This document shows, one piece after another, positions 44,959-55,084 of a DNA stretch of 64,000 nucleotides. The notes below the pieces were generated by a model that was not told the origin of the DNA, searched no databases, and saw only the letters and a list, made by a program, of their open reading frames with translations. Each line of letters begins with the position of its first letter. Within the stretch, counting starts at the first letter, position 1. A program made the position numbers and the translations under genes. The DNA lies in assembly GCF_002157145.1 (NCBI RefSeq), contig NZ_CP021361.1, positions 2,597,001 to 2,661,000 of the forward strand, in the 5' to 3' direction. Source of the stretch: Acidovorax carolinensis (lineage in GTDB: Bacteria; Pseudomonadota; Gammaproteobacteria; Burkholderiales; Burkholderiaceae_C).

Positions 44959-47326
44959 GCCTCACGCTCCTTGCGGCGACGGTCTTCAGCCAACAAGGCA
45001 ATGGAACGGCGAGGCTCCGATTTCCACCCCTTCCACACTGTGGTCAGCGCTTGTTCGATGGCGCCAAGATCATCAATGGTCGCATCGTATCTACCAGTGA
45101 CCTTCCCGCGCCTGAATACTCTGCTGGCAAGCAAATGGTCCAGAGCATCCTCTTTGCGACCGCCGGCAGCCATGTAAACAGGGACAAATCGCATGGCCTG
45201 ACGTTCGAGTCGATTGCCCCAACCCAAGTCAAAGCGATCCTGCAAGATGCTCGTGAGCGGGCCCGTGGTCAACTCCGCCAACAACTCTGAAACCTCATCA
45301 GCGTTTTGTGTCACGGCATCATCGAATCGCTCCATCAAAGATCCATAGCTAAAGCTGGCCTTCGGCTTTGGCTCCACCTTGAATCCCGCTTCGTGGCGGG
45401 GAAGCGTCATGACATGAGCACGGTCGTAGGTTTTGTCTGCGAACTCGTTCGTTGTTTCATCGTGGTTAGCAGTGCCTACAAACCAGACGTTGTGGGGAAC
45501 CCGAATCCTTCGCCCCTCGACCAGCAGCGCTGGGGCGTTCGGCAACTGGCTCTCCGACAAACTGATGAGTCGATCTCTTGGGTCATTCTTTTCGAGCGCC
45601 GAGAGGAATTCAGCAAAATACTGCTCCGGGCGCGATAGGTTCATCTCGTCCAGCAAGATGATGTTGCACCGGTCCTTGTAAGCGGCAGTTTGCGCACGGT
45701 AGAGACCTTGCAGGCAGTCGCGCTCGTAGAAGCGCTTTTCGAAAGCGTTGTAGTGCCCCAGTAGATCATCACGGTCTCGCCAGCCAGCCTGGACGGCGAT
45801 GTCGGTGCAATGCCCCCGACAGCCTTTGCAAAGGCCTTCGCCAAGCTTGTTTTGCCTGTGCCGCTGATTCCCTGAAAGATGTGAAGCTGGCTCATGGCCA
45901 ACCCGGCAATAAGCAGCTGAATATCTTCGAGACGGAAATGAAGTGTTGCACCTTCCTCCGCTTGAGCGATCCTGTGCTGCAATTCAACCGAGAATTTTTT
46001 CAGATCAGGAACATCCTGCTCCGGCAGGCTCAGCTCCTTGGCTTTGCGATCCTTGATCCAATCTGCATTGGATGCCGAATCCATCCATGCCATCTGGGGG
46101 AACGGCTTTTCGGACTGCTGAGACTGGGTGAGGTCATCCACAGTTTTACCCAGGTCATTCAGCCTTGCACTCAAAATCTGATTGTTCTTTTCGAGGGCAC
46201 GCTTCTCTTTTTCAAGGTTCTCTTTGTCGCTGACACCGAGACGCAGGCGATGAAGCTGAGCTTTTGCATCAGCTAAGTCCACATGAACCTCATCGAGTTG
46301 AGTCTTTTGCTCATCACGAAGTTTTCGCAGTGCCTCATTCTCAGATTGCAGCTGATCATCTTGACTATTTGCAATGTGATTTTCCAACTGAGTGACTCGA
46401 CGCTTGTGAGCAGCCAAATCGTCAAGAATCTCGCGTGCAGAACGTCCCGCCAATGCTTCTGAGAACTCTCGGTATTGTTCTAGTTTTTGTTCAGTCAAGG
46501 TCCAATCACGGTACACTTTTTCGAGGCGAGACTCAGCTCGTTTTCGGGCCTCCGTCAATCTCGCAATTTCCTGGCTGGCCTCGCGAAGTGCATCTTCACG
46601 GATCTGTGTCCGTTCGCGCTCTAGCTCTTTCCACTCCGCATCTTGCCGTCGTTGTTGCTGCTGAAGACTTCTCTCCTTGTTTGCAATATCCGCTTCCCGA
46701 CCCATCAGTTCGGAGGCGCGCGCAGACTCATCGTCACGTGCTTTTTGCTCTGCTTGAAGGATGCCAAGTTGAATTTCTGTCTTCTTAGACTCCAGCTCCA
46801 CGATCTCTTTTTTTAGGTCACTGAGTGCTGCGACGTTTTGGGCGGCAAAACCGGATCGCGCATCCAGTTCCCGCTTTTCAAGTTCCCGCTCCTTGTCAGC
46901 CAGATTTGATTCAGACTTTTTTATCTCGGCTTGTCTTTGCCTCAACTCATCATCGAGTTTGTGGATTTCTTCGGTTCTCTTTTTGTTCTCATCACTTCGG
47001 CGAGAGAATGCTTCCTCCTTGCGAACCAGGTCTTCCGTGCGCTTCTGTGCATCCTCATGCAACTCACGAACTCTCTTTGCGACATCAGCGACAGCCGCCA
47101 ACAGCTTCTCGAGCTCAACCTTTTTCTCAGGTTCGGCTTTCTCCAATTCGCTGACCTGATCTTTGTCCAGGTCGGGGAGCGCCACGACGGAAGCATCGCT
47201 TTGCACCAGTGATGCAAGGGAGCCAATGCCAGCAGTTGCTTTCTGCCATGCCGATGCGACTGCACTTTGTGTAGCATTCGTGTTTTGCGCCACTGGGGCT
47301 TTGTTCCCCTTATTGTGTTTTGCCAT
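44955..47326 (-). pseudogene. Coiled-coil McrB-like AAA+ protein split by a frameshift (CnuB-like)
   Basis: Two frames together encode one ~790-aa protein. Residues ~60-420 are a long coiled coil rich in Glu, Lys, Arg and Gln. Walker A GISGTGKTS is at 486-494. The frame breaks at ~505 in a run of five Gs (45813-45817), where one missing G would restore AVGG-HCTDIAVQAGWRD and lead to Walker B IILLDEMNLSRPEQYF. VGTANHDETTNEF then matches McrB-like sensor/GTPase signatures. The reading frame after the break ends at 44955. It may be a sequencing error, an inactivating indel, or a slippery run that still yields some full product. Confidence 0.85.
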
Positions 47327-47327
47327 A

Positions 47328-48791
47328 TCAATACCAGCCCTTAAAAATTTGAACCCATTCGATAACGAAATCAGCGTATTCCATTGCTTCGTCTTTGCTT
47401 ATCTTGTCGCCGCCCGCGTGACCGGCCTTCCGATTTCTCGCGTCAGCCATGTCCAATATTCGATCCAAGGCAAGAACTTGGGGGGAAAGATCCTTGAGAG
47501 GATGTGTGGCGTGCTCAATCGTGGAAAGCAGCGCGGCAAACATCAACGCCTTTAATGAACTATTACCTCGAACAAGCGCATTCCGAATCTCTCTCAAATT
47601 CTGCGAAGCCAGTCGCCTAACTGTGTCATCGGTGAGTTGGGCCGCTGGGAGTGTTCGTAGAATTTCCGAAGCTAGATCCTTCGTCCAATTCTTGTCCTGG
47701 CTCCGATCGGGCAATCTACGGACGTCCACTGGAAATCTCTTCAACAACCATTGAAAAACACTCTCGGCGAGGTTGTGAGTCTCAATCAGCAAACTGGTCA
47801 AATCTTCCTGCCAAGTTTTATCTTGGGAGGCCAACAGTGCGTTCCTGCGCAGCACACTGGTCAAGTACCCTGAAATAGCAGGCACTTTGCCAGACCAGCT
47901 GTAATCTGCCAGCACAGTTAAATCGATCTGGTTCTCAAGAGACCGCAGCCACTCCTCTGCCGACAATTCATTCGATCGCGTCTCACCCACTGCGTCAGCG
48001 ATGTAGCGTGCCAGACCCTCGTTACGAGGCAGGACTTCCTGCAATGGCTTGCGCAACCATGATGCCGCCTGCTGAAGACCGAAAGGGTCGGCAACCAGCC
48101 AGGGTTGTGGCCCGGCCTCGTCTGGAAAGATCCACGTCCACAACCACATCGGCTGCCCCGAATCCTCGACAAAGCTCAGGCTCTCAATGCGGACACGTGT
48201 CGGAAGTTCATCATCACGCTGCTTGGCGTGGTCGTGATCCGTCCGATAGCGCTCGAACGCATCAAATAGCGCCCCCATGTCCAATGCACCTTCCCGGAAA
48301 TGATTTAGGCGGAACGGTCGATCTTCCTTTCCGGAATCCAGATCACGCAGGAATATCGGATAACCACGTTCATCGATTCGCCTCGCTTCAATTTCAGGAA
48401 GTTCTTCAGTGAATCTCGGCAACCAGTTGCCTGAGATCGCGTCCTGATACGCGTATCCCATTCGGACTTCCTCGCTGGCGTCCTGAGTCTCTTCGAGAAC
48501 ACGCTCACCTTGAGTAGTAACGGCACCTAAGGTAGTCATCCAGCCGTTGGGGATCAGCTGTGTGGCAATGATGAACACCACGAGCTCCCGGTCCAGCCCC
48601 AGCAGTGCCGCCATTTCCGAGCTGTCCTGGCATCGAGCCCGTGCAAGTCCAAGGATCGCCTGCTGGAACAGATTCAGCTTCAGTACACGCTTTGTTGGAT
48701 AGAGAACCTTCCAAACTCGAACAGGCCACAGAAACGAACGCCCACCAGGGGGACGACGCGCATCAAAGCGGAGATAGCGATCAGCGACCAT
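47328..48791 (-). CDS. Protein with C-terminal HEPN-like RNase motif (CnuE-like)
   Basis: A 487-aa protein. The N-terminal ~110 residues suggest a winged-helix (VLKLNLFQQAILGLARA ... GWMTTLGAVTTQGERVL). The C-terminal helical domain ends with ARNRKAGHAGGDKIS, where R452-x5-H458 fits the HEPN R-x4-6-H catalytic motif. A helix then follows (DEAMEYADFVIEWVQIF), as in HEPN folds. It could be an RNase effector. It overlaps the helicase gene by 11 bases and precedes the McrB-like gene by 1 base. The HEPN call is by motif and context only. Confidence 0.62.
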   Translation of the reverse strand: MVADRYLRFDARRPPGGRSFLWPVRVWKVLYPTKRVLKLNLFQQAILGLARARCQDSSEMAALLGLDRELVVFIIATQLIPNGWMTTLGAVTTQGERVLEETQDASEEVRMGYAYQDAISGNWLPRFTEELPEIEARRIDERGYPIFLRDLDSGKEDRPFRLNHFREGALDMGALFDAFERYRTDHDHAKQRDDELPTRVRIESLSFVEDSGQPMWLWTWIFPDEAGPQPWLVADPFGLQQAASWLRKPLQEVLPRNEGLARYIADAVGETRSNELSAEEWLRSLENQIDLTVLADYSWSGKVPAISGYLTSVLRRNALLASQDKTWQEDLTSLLIETHNLAESVFQWLLKRFPVDVRRLPDRSQDKNWTKDLASEILRTLPAAQLTDDTVRRLASQNLREIRNALVRGNSSLKALMFAALLSTIEHATHPLKDLSPQVLALDRILDMADARNRKAGHAGGDKISKDEAMEYADFVIEWVQIFKGWY

Positions 48792-51700
48792 TTGCCATAT
48801 CCTCCCTGCAAAGCTTTAGGAAAGCATTCAGAGCTGGGACGGCTTCCTCGGACTCAGGACATTCAGCCATGCCTTTGTCACCAACGGCAACAAGGAGCTT
48901 TCTCTGGCGGCTCATCGCCACATTTAAGCGGTTTGCCAGGCGCAAGTGGCCGTACTTACCATTTAGCAATCGTTCACGCTCACTCCCGTCCTTTTGATCG
49001 GAAACGGTTGAGTCGTTAGCTCGCACGATCGACAGGAAGACGAGATCAAACTCTTTGCCTTGGAAAGCGTCGACCGTGCCAACGCGCAGGCGCTCATCAC
49101 CTGACTCAGTTTGCCGGTAGGATCTTGCGATCCGGATTTCACCGTCCTCCTCCTCGGCAAGGCCTTGGTCGGCGAAAGCGTCAAGAATTAGGTCACATTG
49201 AGCGCGGTAAAAACTAATGACGCCAATACTCAATGTCGGTCCACAAGAATCTGTTATCCGCTTGACTTCTTTTGCAATAGCAATTGCCTCAGATCGTCTT
49301 TCATAGCCGGGTTTTAGAAATTTTTCTTTCCCGTCCTGCAGAGGCACATCCAACCAAGCAGCACATTTGCCTTGGTAGCCAGGAATCGTGTGGGCGAAAT
49401 CCTGTGCGGGTCGCCCTGAGTGCAAAACGTCCAGTCCCACAGATTCATAAAACTGCTTGCTGATGAAGTCACCCAGAGTCGGATGCATTCTGTACTGCGT
49501 ATCGAGCATCACGACGCGCTTGATGTTGTCAACTTTCTCCTGCTCCCTAAGCTGTTTCACCAACCGCTCAAAAAGACTCTGCTCATACGCCTTTGCTTGA
49601 GCCTCAGTCAGGCTTTGCCTGGAAATGAGTTCATCTTCCAACTCTCGCTGAACAAGGTGAGGTAGCTGTCGATGGTCGCCAACTAGGATGATGCGACGCC
49701 GCGCCATCGCCATGGGAACGAAGAGATCGAGAGGGTTTGCTCTCGCCGCTTCGTCAATGACAACCGTGTCGAACTCAATTCCTTCTGATGCATCTAGATC
49801 GCTCAACTCCTTCAAACTGCTCATCGCCTTACCAGCTGACTGTTGGCATGTCGCACCGACAATGCTGGCGTACTCGCGGACCGCTCTCGCTGCCTCATTG
49901 GGGGACTGGGCAAGCGCCGCGTGGTACGAGGCCACTACCGCAGAGATGCCACGGCGTGATTGGCGCAAAGGCGCGGCGATTGCGCACTCGATATCGGCCA
50001 AGAGACCAAGTGCTTCTCCACTCAACGCCTGCTTCAGCTGCGGGGGCCTGTAGTCGGGGCTCAGTCGATCCAGCATGGCCCGCTTAAAGGCAGCCAATTC
50101 AGATAGGTCTGCCTCCGTAGCGTCGGCAACCGTTGAAAGTCGCTGGAGCAACATCCACTCGGACTCTTCGAGTTTGACTCCGCCACGTAGCAGAGTGCGC
50201 TCAAGCTGATGAGCTCTGTCCGGGCCGTCATCGGAGAAGCCGATGTGGCTGGTGCGCAGAGCCCGGAGCAATCGCACAAGCCCAGCGGGCTCGTTGGCCT
50301 GACGCTGGGTTTCAACTCGTTTCTGCTGAGCCAGGAACTCATCCCACCGATCTTTAATATTGGCCGGGAGACGAACATCCAGAGCGAACAACTGGTGCAA
50401 CAAAAGATCAATTTGCTCGAACTGTGTTTGGCGTTCCTGTGCCGACAAACTTGCGAGTCTCAATGCTGTGACCCGCCGATCAAGCTCTTTCAAGGGCTGA
50501 GTCAGGGGCTCGTTCAGCTGAATCGCATCGAGTCGAACGGCGATTTCCTTTCGTTTGCGTTCACACCAAACACCAACGGGGTCGACGCCGCCTTCGTCAC
50601 GACGCCCTCGGCCGCCAATGCGAACAGCAGGCAAGCCAAAGACTTCAGCACGATTAAGGGCGTTATCGACGGCGTCGTGCTGGTAACTACTGATCAGCAC
50701 TTGGTGCTGCAGCGAGTTTTCACCTAGTGTTTCGGCAAGGCGACGCTGCAAAGCAGCAATGACCTGGGTCTTTCCCGTTCCTGGTGGACCAACGATAAGC
50801 GCGATATCAGGTGTGTTTATCGCCTTCTCCAATGCCTCAATCTGGCGCTTTGTTGGAGCACCCTTAAAGCAAGCTTTGGCGTAGGCGGATAAGCCATCGA
50901 GTTGACGCCGTCGGGCGCTTGGCGGTGCAACCCCTTCCAGCAGGTAGCTCAATTGCGGCAATCGGCGTCCATCATTGATGGATTGCCTTGCACGCGCACG
51001 ACGGGTCTGTACAGCTTCGTCACCTGATAGAGAGTAGTAGATGAAGCCCTTGGCTGGTGGCCGTTCCGAGCGCCGGTCCTGGCTTGGAATCAAGACAACG
51101 CCGTCTTTCTCAAACCGCAATACCCCTCGAACTGGGCGACGCCGTGCCCGGTCGCCTTTCTCCGGTGTGTCTTCAACTTCGGAATCAAGATCGAGTTCTT
51201 TCTCACCAAGTTCTACTTGTGTTGTGGCTGATAAACCCAGGGTTTTCCATCGTTTTCGGAAATCCTTCAGGTGGTCAACATCAACTTTTAGAAACCATGC
51301 CCAGAGCTCACCCTCGATGAGATCCGCGTTCTTGAACCGAAGAGAGCCAAGCTCTCGCGCGCAATCTCTTGCCTGTTCCCATTCAAGCGCGCCGTATTCC
51401 TGCCATAGGCGCAGGTAGCTTCCGTTGTCGCGAAGTGCAGCATCCAGGAGTGCGCGCTGCTCTGTACTCTGGAGCCGAACGGCGACACTGGCATCTTGGA
51501 AAGAGATCTTGCCTACGGCCATCGCCACACGTGCATTAGTACCCTTGAGACGTGTGACGCTCATCAGTCTCAGCACGCCCGCATCTCGTTTGACGGTGCC
51601 TCGCCACCCCGCTCCAAACAGAACGAAACCTTCATCGGAAACGTTGTCGAAGCGACCAAGAAAGACACGATCCATTTCGGCGGTCGCCGCGTCATCAGCA

Positions 51701-52095
51701 GCGATGAATTGATCTGTCAACCAATCCACGGCCGCCTGTACGTCCGGTGCGGAAATCACACCCCTACTGGCCAATTGCTCCGCAATGGCCTCATCAACAG
51801 AAATCGCCATATCCAACTGGATCTGCTCGACCAAATCCAACGATTGAAGGTGGAGAACCTTTTCGTGTCGATTTCTTAAGACCCACAGTGTCAAGCCACG
51901 CTGCACCCGAATCGCAGTTCGATCTTGGCTTCCGACTACTTTGCCGACGCAGACGAAATCCCCCTGACGGAGAAGATAGTCATTGCCGTGTGCCTGCACT
52001 GATACTGCCTCGCCGATCTGCCAATCAGCATCCAAGTCGTCACAAGAGAATTGGACAAGTTCACTCGATAGGAGAGAAAAATCGCAGAGTTTCAT
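48781..52095 (-). CDS. UPF1/DNA2-like SF1 helicase (CnuH-like)
   Basis: An 1104-aa protein. The N-terminal ~350 residues include several small beta-rich segments, possibly OB folds. Walker A IVGPPGTGKTQV is at ~435. Motif II is VVIDEAARANP near 778, with GDHRQLPHL following. Motif V/VI region is VGTVDAFQGKEFDLVFLS and NVAMSRQRKLLVAVGD near the C-terminus. These define an SF1B UPF1-like helicase acting on RNA or DNA. It begins 7 bases after the kinase gene. Confidence 0.9.
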   Translation of the reverse strand: MKLCDFSLLSSELVQFSCDDLDADWQIGEAVSVQAHGNDYLLRQGDFVCVGKVVGSQDRTAIRVQRGLTLWVLRNRHEKVLHLQSLDLVEQIQLDMAISVDEAIAEQLASRGVISAPDVQAAVDWLTDQFIAADDAATAEMDRVFLGRFDNVSDEGFVLFGAGWRGTVKRDAGVLRLMSVTRLKGTNARVAMAVGKISFQDASVAVRLQSTEQRALLDAALRDNGSYLRLWQEYGALEWEQARDCARELGSLRFKNADLIEGELWAWFLKVDVDHLKDFRKRWKTLGLSATTQVELGEKELDLDSEVEDTPEKGDRARRRPVRGVLRFEKDGVVLIPSQDRRSERPPAKGFIYYSLSGDEAVQTRRARARQSINDGRRLPQLSYLLEGVAPPSARRRQLDGLSAYAKACFKGAPTKRQIEALEKAINTPDIALIVGPPGTGKTQVIAALQRRLAETLGENSLQHQVLISSYQHDAVDNALNRAEVFGLPAVRIGGRGRRDEGGVDPVGVWCERKRKEIAVRLDAIQLNEPLTQPLKELDRRVTALRLASLSAQERQTQFEQIDLLLHQLFALDVRLPANIKDRWDEFLAQQKRVETQRQANEPAGLVRLLRALRTSHIGFSDDGPDRAHQLERTLLRGGVKLEESEWMLLQRLSTVADATEADLSELAAFKRAMLDRLSPDYRPPQLKQALSGEALGLLADIECAIAAPLRQSRRGISAVVASYHAALAQSPNEAARAVREYASIVGATCQQSAGKAMSSLKELSDLDASEGIEFDTVVIDEAARANPLDLFVPMAMARRRIILVGDHRQLPHLVQRELEDELISRQSLTEAQAKAYEQSLFERLVKQLREQEKVDNIKRVVMLDTQYRMHPTLGDFISKQFYESVGLDVLHSGRPAQDFAHTIPGYQGKCAAWLDVPLQDGKEKFLKPGYERRSEAIAIAKEVKRITDSCGPTLSIGVISFYRAQCDLILDAFADQGLAEEEDGEIRIARSYRQTESGDERLRVGTVDAFQGKEFDLVFLSIVRANDSTVSDQKDGSERERLLNGKYGHLRLANRLNVAMSRQRKLLVAVGDKGMAECPESEEAVPALNAFLKLCREDMANGR

Positions 52096-52102
52096 CGTTG
52101 GC

Positions 52103-53530
52103 TCACCAGTTGAAACGCCATACGACGTGCTCTTCTTCTACTGCCCCTAGATGGAGCCAGAAAGACACACCTGAACGACTTTCTGATTTAAGCCGCTGTC
52201 GACGCGCAACGGCTACGACTTTGTCGTCAGATGCTCTCTGCAAGGAAACTCGCGCACCGGCGGAGGGCTCTATCCACAACCCATCCTTGGCAAGTTGAAC
52301 CGTACATAGCGGACTCGCATCCGCGTACAAGGACGTTCCCAAGGGCAAGGTTTTCAATTCGGCTGGGCTCACGCTTAACACCAGGGCCTTACCTGTGCGA
52401 GTCCAGCACTCCTTGCGAATCAACGACTCAGGAACATCCTCCGTCAAGCCCTCCCGGAGCAGCTCGGGCGGCATATAGCGATATTCCTGCAGCAGGATCG
52501 TCCGATTCTTGTCCTGAGCGTGATCACAAAATGGACAAGTCTGTTTTGGGGTGTAGAAGAACGTACTGCCACAGGACTCGCATTGATCGCAATGACCTGT
52601 GGCAGCCTCGAAGGCATCAGCCCATTCACTCAGACTAGGTCGCTCACCTGGACTATTCAGCCCCGCATTGAAGCATCGTTCAAACAACGCACGCAGTGGC
52701 GCGTTGAGCGTGATCTCGCGTGGCAGACCAATCGACAAGGCATTGCTGCGATCAACTGGGTGATCTACCCAAGGGAGTTCGCCACGGAGAGCCGCCTCTT
52801 CACGCTCCGGCTCACCTTCAAGGACAACGTCTCCCTTGAGTGGGTGAACCAGCGTGAGGATGCGATATGCCATGACCGCAAAACTCCAACTGTCTGTCAG
52901 CGTATTGATGCCAGTCTCCCCCCGGAGAATCTCGGGTGCACCGTAATCAGGAGTGAAGACGCCTTGCTGACCATCACGCGACTGACTCGCAACGTTGTCG
53001 GCATCGATTAACCAGACTTCGGCGTACTCTAGTGATTGCGATGCGAAGACATTTGCAGGGGAGAGATCGCCATAGGCCAATCCACGCCCATGCAACTGAG
53101 CCAACACCCGCGCCAGTCGCGCTAGCATCTTCAACCTACGCAGCAGGCCACCTGTCTTCACATAGCCTGAGAGGCCGTCATCAGACATCAAGGAGTCAGT
53201 CGCCACCTGCATCAGCTCAGTCATTGGGGCCAACCCATCCATCAACTCCATCACGTAACCGGGCTGCGGCTGCGTGATGAGGGCCAACGGATGTGCTATC
53301 GGAAGACCTTCAAGTGGCTGGCGCATAAGTGCGCGGATCTTGTTCGTCCAACTGGCTCGTTTTTCTTCTGTGGTTGCTCGCGCAACTTTGACGAGAACGT
53401 TGGGGTAGTTGGTCGTGCAGACGATTCCCTGCCCACCTTCGCCGATGCGACCTGTCAACTCATAGGACTGACCATGTTGGTCTAGCACCGTCCTGTTTTT
53501 CTTCGGTGCTTCTGCTGTTGTTGTGCTCAT
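52103..53530 (-). CDS. Ser/Thr kinase with zinc ribbon, TerY-P triad
   Basis: A 475-aa protein. The kinase domain covers ~20-300. The glycine loop is GRIGEGGQG, the lysine in VLVKVA, the catalytic loop LAYGDLSPANVF (D and N present; the HRD position reads YGD) and the metal motif LIDADN in place of DFG. A zinc ribbon follows (CDQCESCG ... CPFC, ~318-340). The C-terminal region is beta-rich, perhaps an OB fold. Kinase + PP2C + VWA defines the TerY-phosphorylation triad. It overlaps the phosphatase gene (ATGA). Confidence 0.88.
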   Translation of the reverse strand: MSTTTAEAPKKNRTVLDQHGQSYELTGRIGEGGQGIVCTTNYPNVLVKVARATTEEKRASWTNKIRALMRQPLEGLPIAHPLALITQPQPGYVMELMDGLAPMTELMQVATDSLMSDDGLSGYVKTGGLLRRLKMLARLARVLAQLHGRGLAYGDLSPANVFASQSLEYAEVWLIDADNVASQSRDGQQGVFTPDYGAPEILRGETGINTLTDSWSFAVMAYRILTLVHPLKGDVVLEGEPEREEAALRGELPWVDHPVDRSNALSIGLPREITLNAPLRALFERCFNAGLNSPGERPSLSEWADAFEAATGHCDQCESCGSTFFYTPKQTCPFCDHAQDKNRTILLQEYRYMPPELLREGLTEDVPESLIRKECWTRTGKALVLSVSPAELKTLPLGTSLYADASPLCTVQLAKDGLWIEPSAGARVSLQRASDDKVVAVARRQRLKSESRSGVSFWLHLGAVEEEHVVWRFNW

Positions 53531-54231
53531 TCGGACGTCCTAAATATGGTCACCAGTGTCTTGTCGTCGCTGTGCAAGGGGGTCGCCCAGTCGCTCAATT
53601 CAGACTGCAGCCAGCGTCTGCCTCGGCGACGATTCCGAGTGCTTAGGTCTTGATAAAGCGCATCAAAGAACTCTGCGAGTTGGGCTGGCTCGAGATCATC
53701 GGCCACGCCATCTGTCATCAGGACAACACCATCACCTGGCTCGGTGAGTCGACCGAATGTGGTGCTCCATTTGTCCTGCACGTGATTGGACTCAAGTGCC
53801 CACGTCTGATTGCTATAGGCTGTTCGGTCTGGTGTGACGCGACGAAACTGGCCAGCGCATCTCACAAGCAGCAAACCGTCACCCAGTTGAGCTGCATGGA
53901 AATCGCCCTCAGCTGTCACGCGACCGAACAACAGCGTTGTTGCAGCGTCTCTTGGGGTTGTCGGCTCAATGGCTTCGAGCCATTGCTGATGAATCAATGG
54001 CAGCGTTGTAGGCAGATTGAAGCTGCTCGATGCGGCGCGCAAAATCTGTCGGGAAATCTGGCAGGCATTACGTGCCCCCAGATCACTACGTGCTCGAGAT
54101 CCCAGTCCGTCAGCCACGGCCGCAATCCAGCCGCCCCGCCAGCCAGATAAAGCCATCGCGTCCTGGTTAGGCTCGCCCAGTTCTAGGTGTCGGGGGCCGA
54201 TGACGCTCGCGCCGCAGGCAATAAACCTCAT
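53527..54231 (-). CDS. PP2C-type protein phosphatase, TerY-P triad
   Basis: A 234-aa PPM-family phosphatase. Metal-binding motifs are visible: NQDAMAL at ~28, VADGLGS at ~41, LMTDGVADD at ~175 and SDDKTLV at the C-terminus. It should reverse phosphorylation by the neighbouring kinase. It is coupled to both neighbours by four-base overlaps. Confidence 0.9.
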   Translation of the reverse strand: MRFIACGASVIGPRHLELGEPNQDAMALSGWRGGWIAAVADGLGSRARSDLGARNACQISRQILRAASSSFNLPTTLPLIHQQWLEAIEPTTPRDAATTLLFGRVTAEGDFHAAQLGDGLLLVRCAGQFRRVTPDRTAYSNQTWALESNHVQDKWSTTFGRLTEPGDGVVLMTDGVADDLEPAQLAEFFDALYQDLSTRNRRRGRRWLQSELSDWATPLHSDDKTLVTIFRTSE

Positions 54232-55046
54232 TGGAAGTCGAGGTCCAATGCGTCGTCATCCGGCGGCGGGACAACGAAGGTGGTTGAGAGGTCTGGATTT
54301 TGGCTTGCAGTGCGAGTGGTGACGCTCATGGTCACCGCTCGGAAGAAACGATGGATGTCCCGGGCGTTGTGTGCCTTGAAAATGGGCGCTTCTGCGTCGT
54401 TTGCAAAATCCCTCAGCATGGCTTCGTCGGCATCTGGGCCAATTGCCATTGCAAGCCGGGTTGCTTTTTGCGCCCGCTCGGAATCGCAGAGAGCCTTGAA
54501 GGGAACCTCCCAGTCGTCGGTCGGCTGCCCATCAGACAAAAGGATCAAGACGGGGCGGTAGGCTCGAGAGGGGATGCGATCCTTGTCCTCCAGCAGTTGA
54601 CGGGCGAGGTCAAATGCAGCACCCATCGGTGTCACCCCTTCGGCCTTCAATTCCGCAAACCCCGCGACGCTGTGTGCCGCAGCCAGCGGTAGGTGCATCT
54701 GAGCCTTGCCGCCGAAGGTGATCAAGCCCACTTGGATCTCGGCGCGCAAACGACTTTCCTTGGCGAAAGTCGAGACCATGTCCTTCATCGCAGCATTTAG
54801 CGCTTCGATCTTGCCGTTCTCCCCCATGCTCCCACTTGTGTCAGCCAAGACGATCACGGGGAGAGGCCGGGGCGTGGCGACAGCGAATTTTTTGAGACTG
54901 CTCATCTTCTTTGTCCTTTGATCAGGTTGATTTTTCGTATTCGGGCTTGGAGTCTTGGGTGATGAAACCGGCGCCTTGATGGAACGCATCGCGAGATCGC
55001 CGACGTTTCGGCTCACAATGTCTTCTTGGTATTTGGCAAACCCCAT
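54228..55046 (-). CDS. TerY-like VWA protein, first gene of the defence operon
   Basis: A VWA-domain protein with an intact MIDAS: DTSGSM, the threonine of VTPMGAAF and LLSDGQPTDD. I start at ATG 55046 because GGAG lies 9 bases upstream and the sigma-54 promoter would begin transcription just before it. That gives a 48-residue N-terminal extension, probably disordered after MGFAKYQEDIV. An internal ATG at 54905 with AAGGA upstream would give the usual TerY-type start (MSSLKKFAVATPRP). TerY-P VWA proteins are thought to scaffold phosphorylation signalling. Confidence 0.85.
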   Translation of the reverse strand: MGFAKYQEDIVSRNVGDLAMRSIKAPVSSPKTPSPNTKNQPDQRTKKMSSLKKFAVATPRPLPVIVLADTSGSMGENGKIEALNAAMKDMVSTFAKESRLRAEIQVGLITFGGKAQMHLPLAAAHSVAGFAELKAEGVTPMGAAFDLARQLLEDKDRIPSRAYRPVLILLSDGQPTDDWEVPFKALCDSERAQKATRLAMAIGPDADEAMLRDFANDAEAPIFKAHNARDIHRFFRAVTMSVTTRTASQNPDLSTTFVVPPPDDDALDLDFQ

Positions 55047-55062
55047 GACCCAGTCTCCAGTT

Positions 55063-55084
55063 CATAAAAGTTCTTATGCTTATG
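55063..55084. repeat. TTATG half-site cluster at the operon promoter
   Basis: CATAA at 55063, TTATG at 55074 and TTATG at 55080 lie within 22 bases, at the predicted start point of the sigma-54 transcript. The same half-site recurs three times upstream of the activator gene (56602-56626). Confidence 0.5.
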
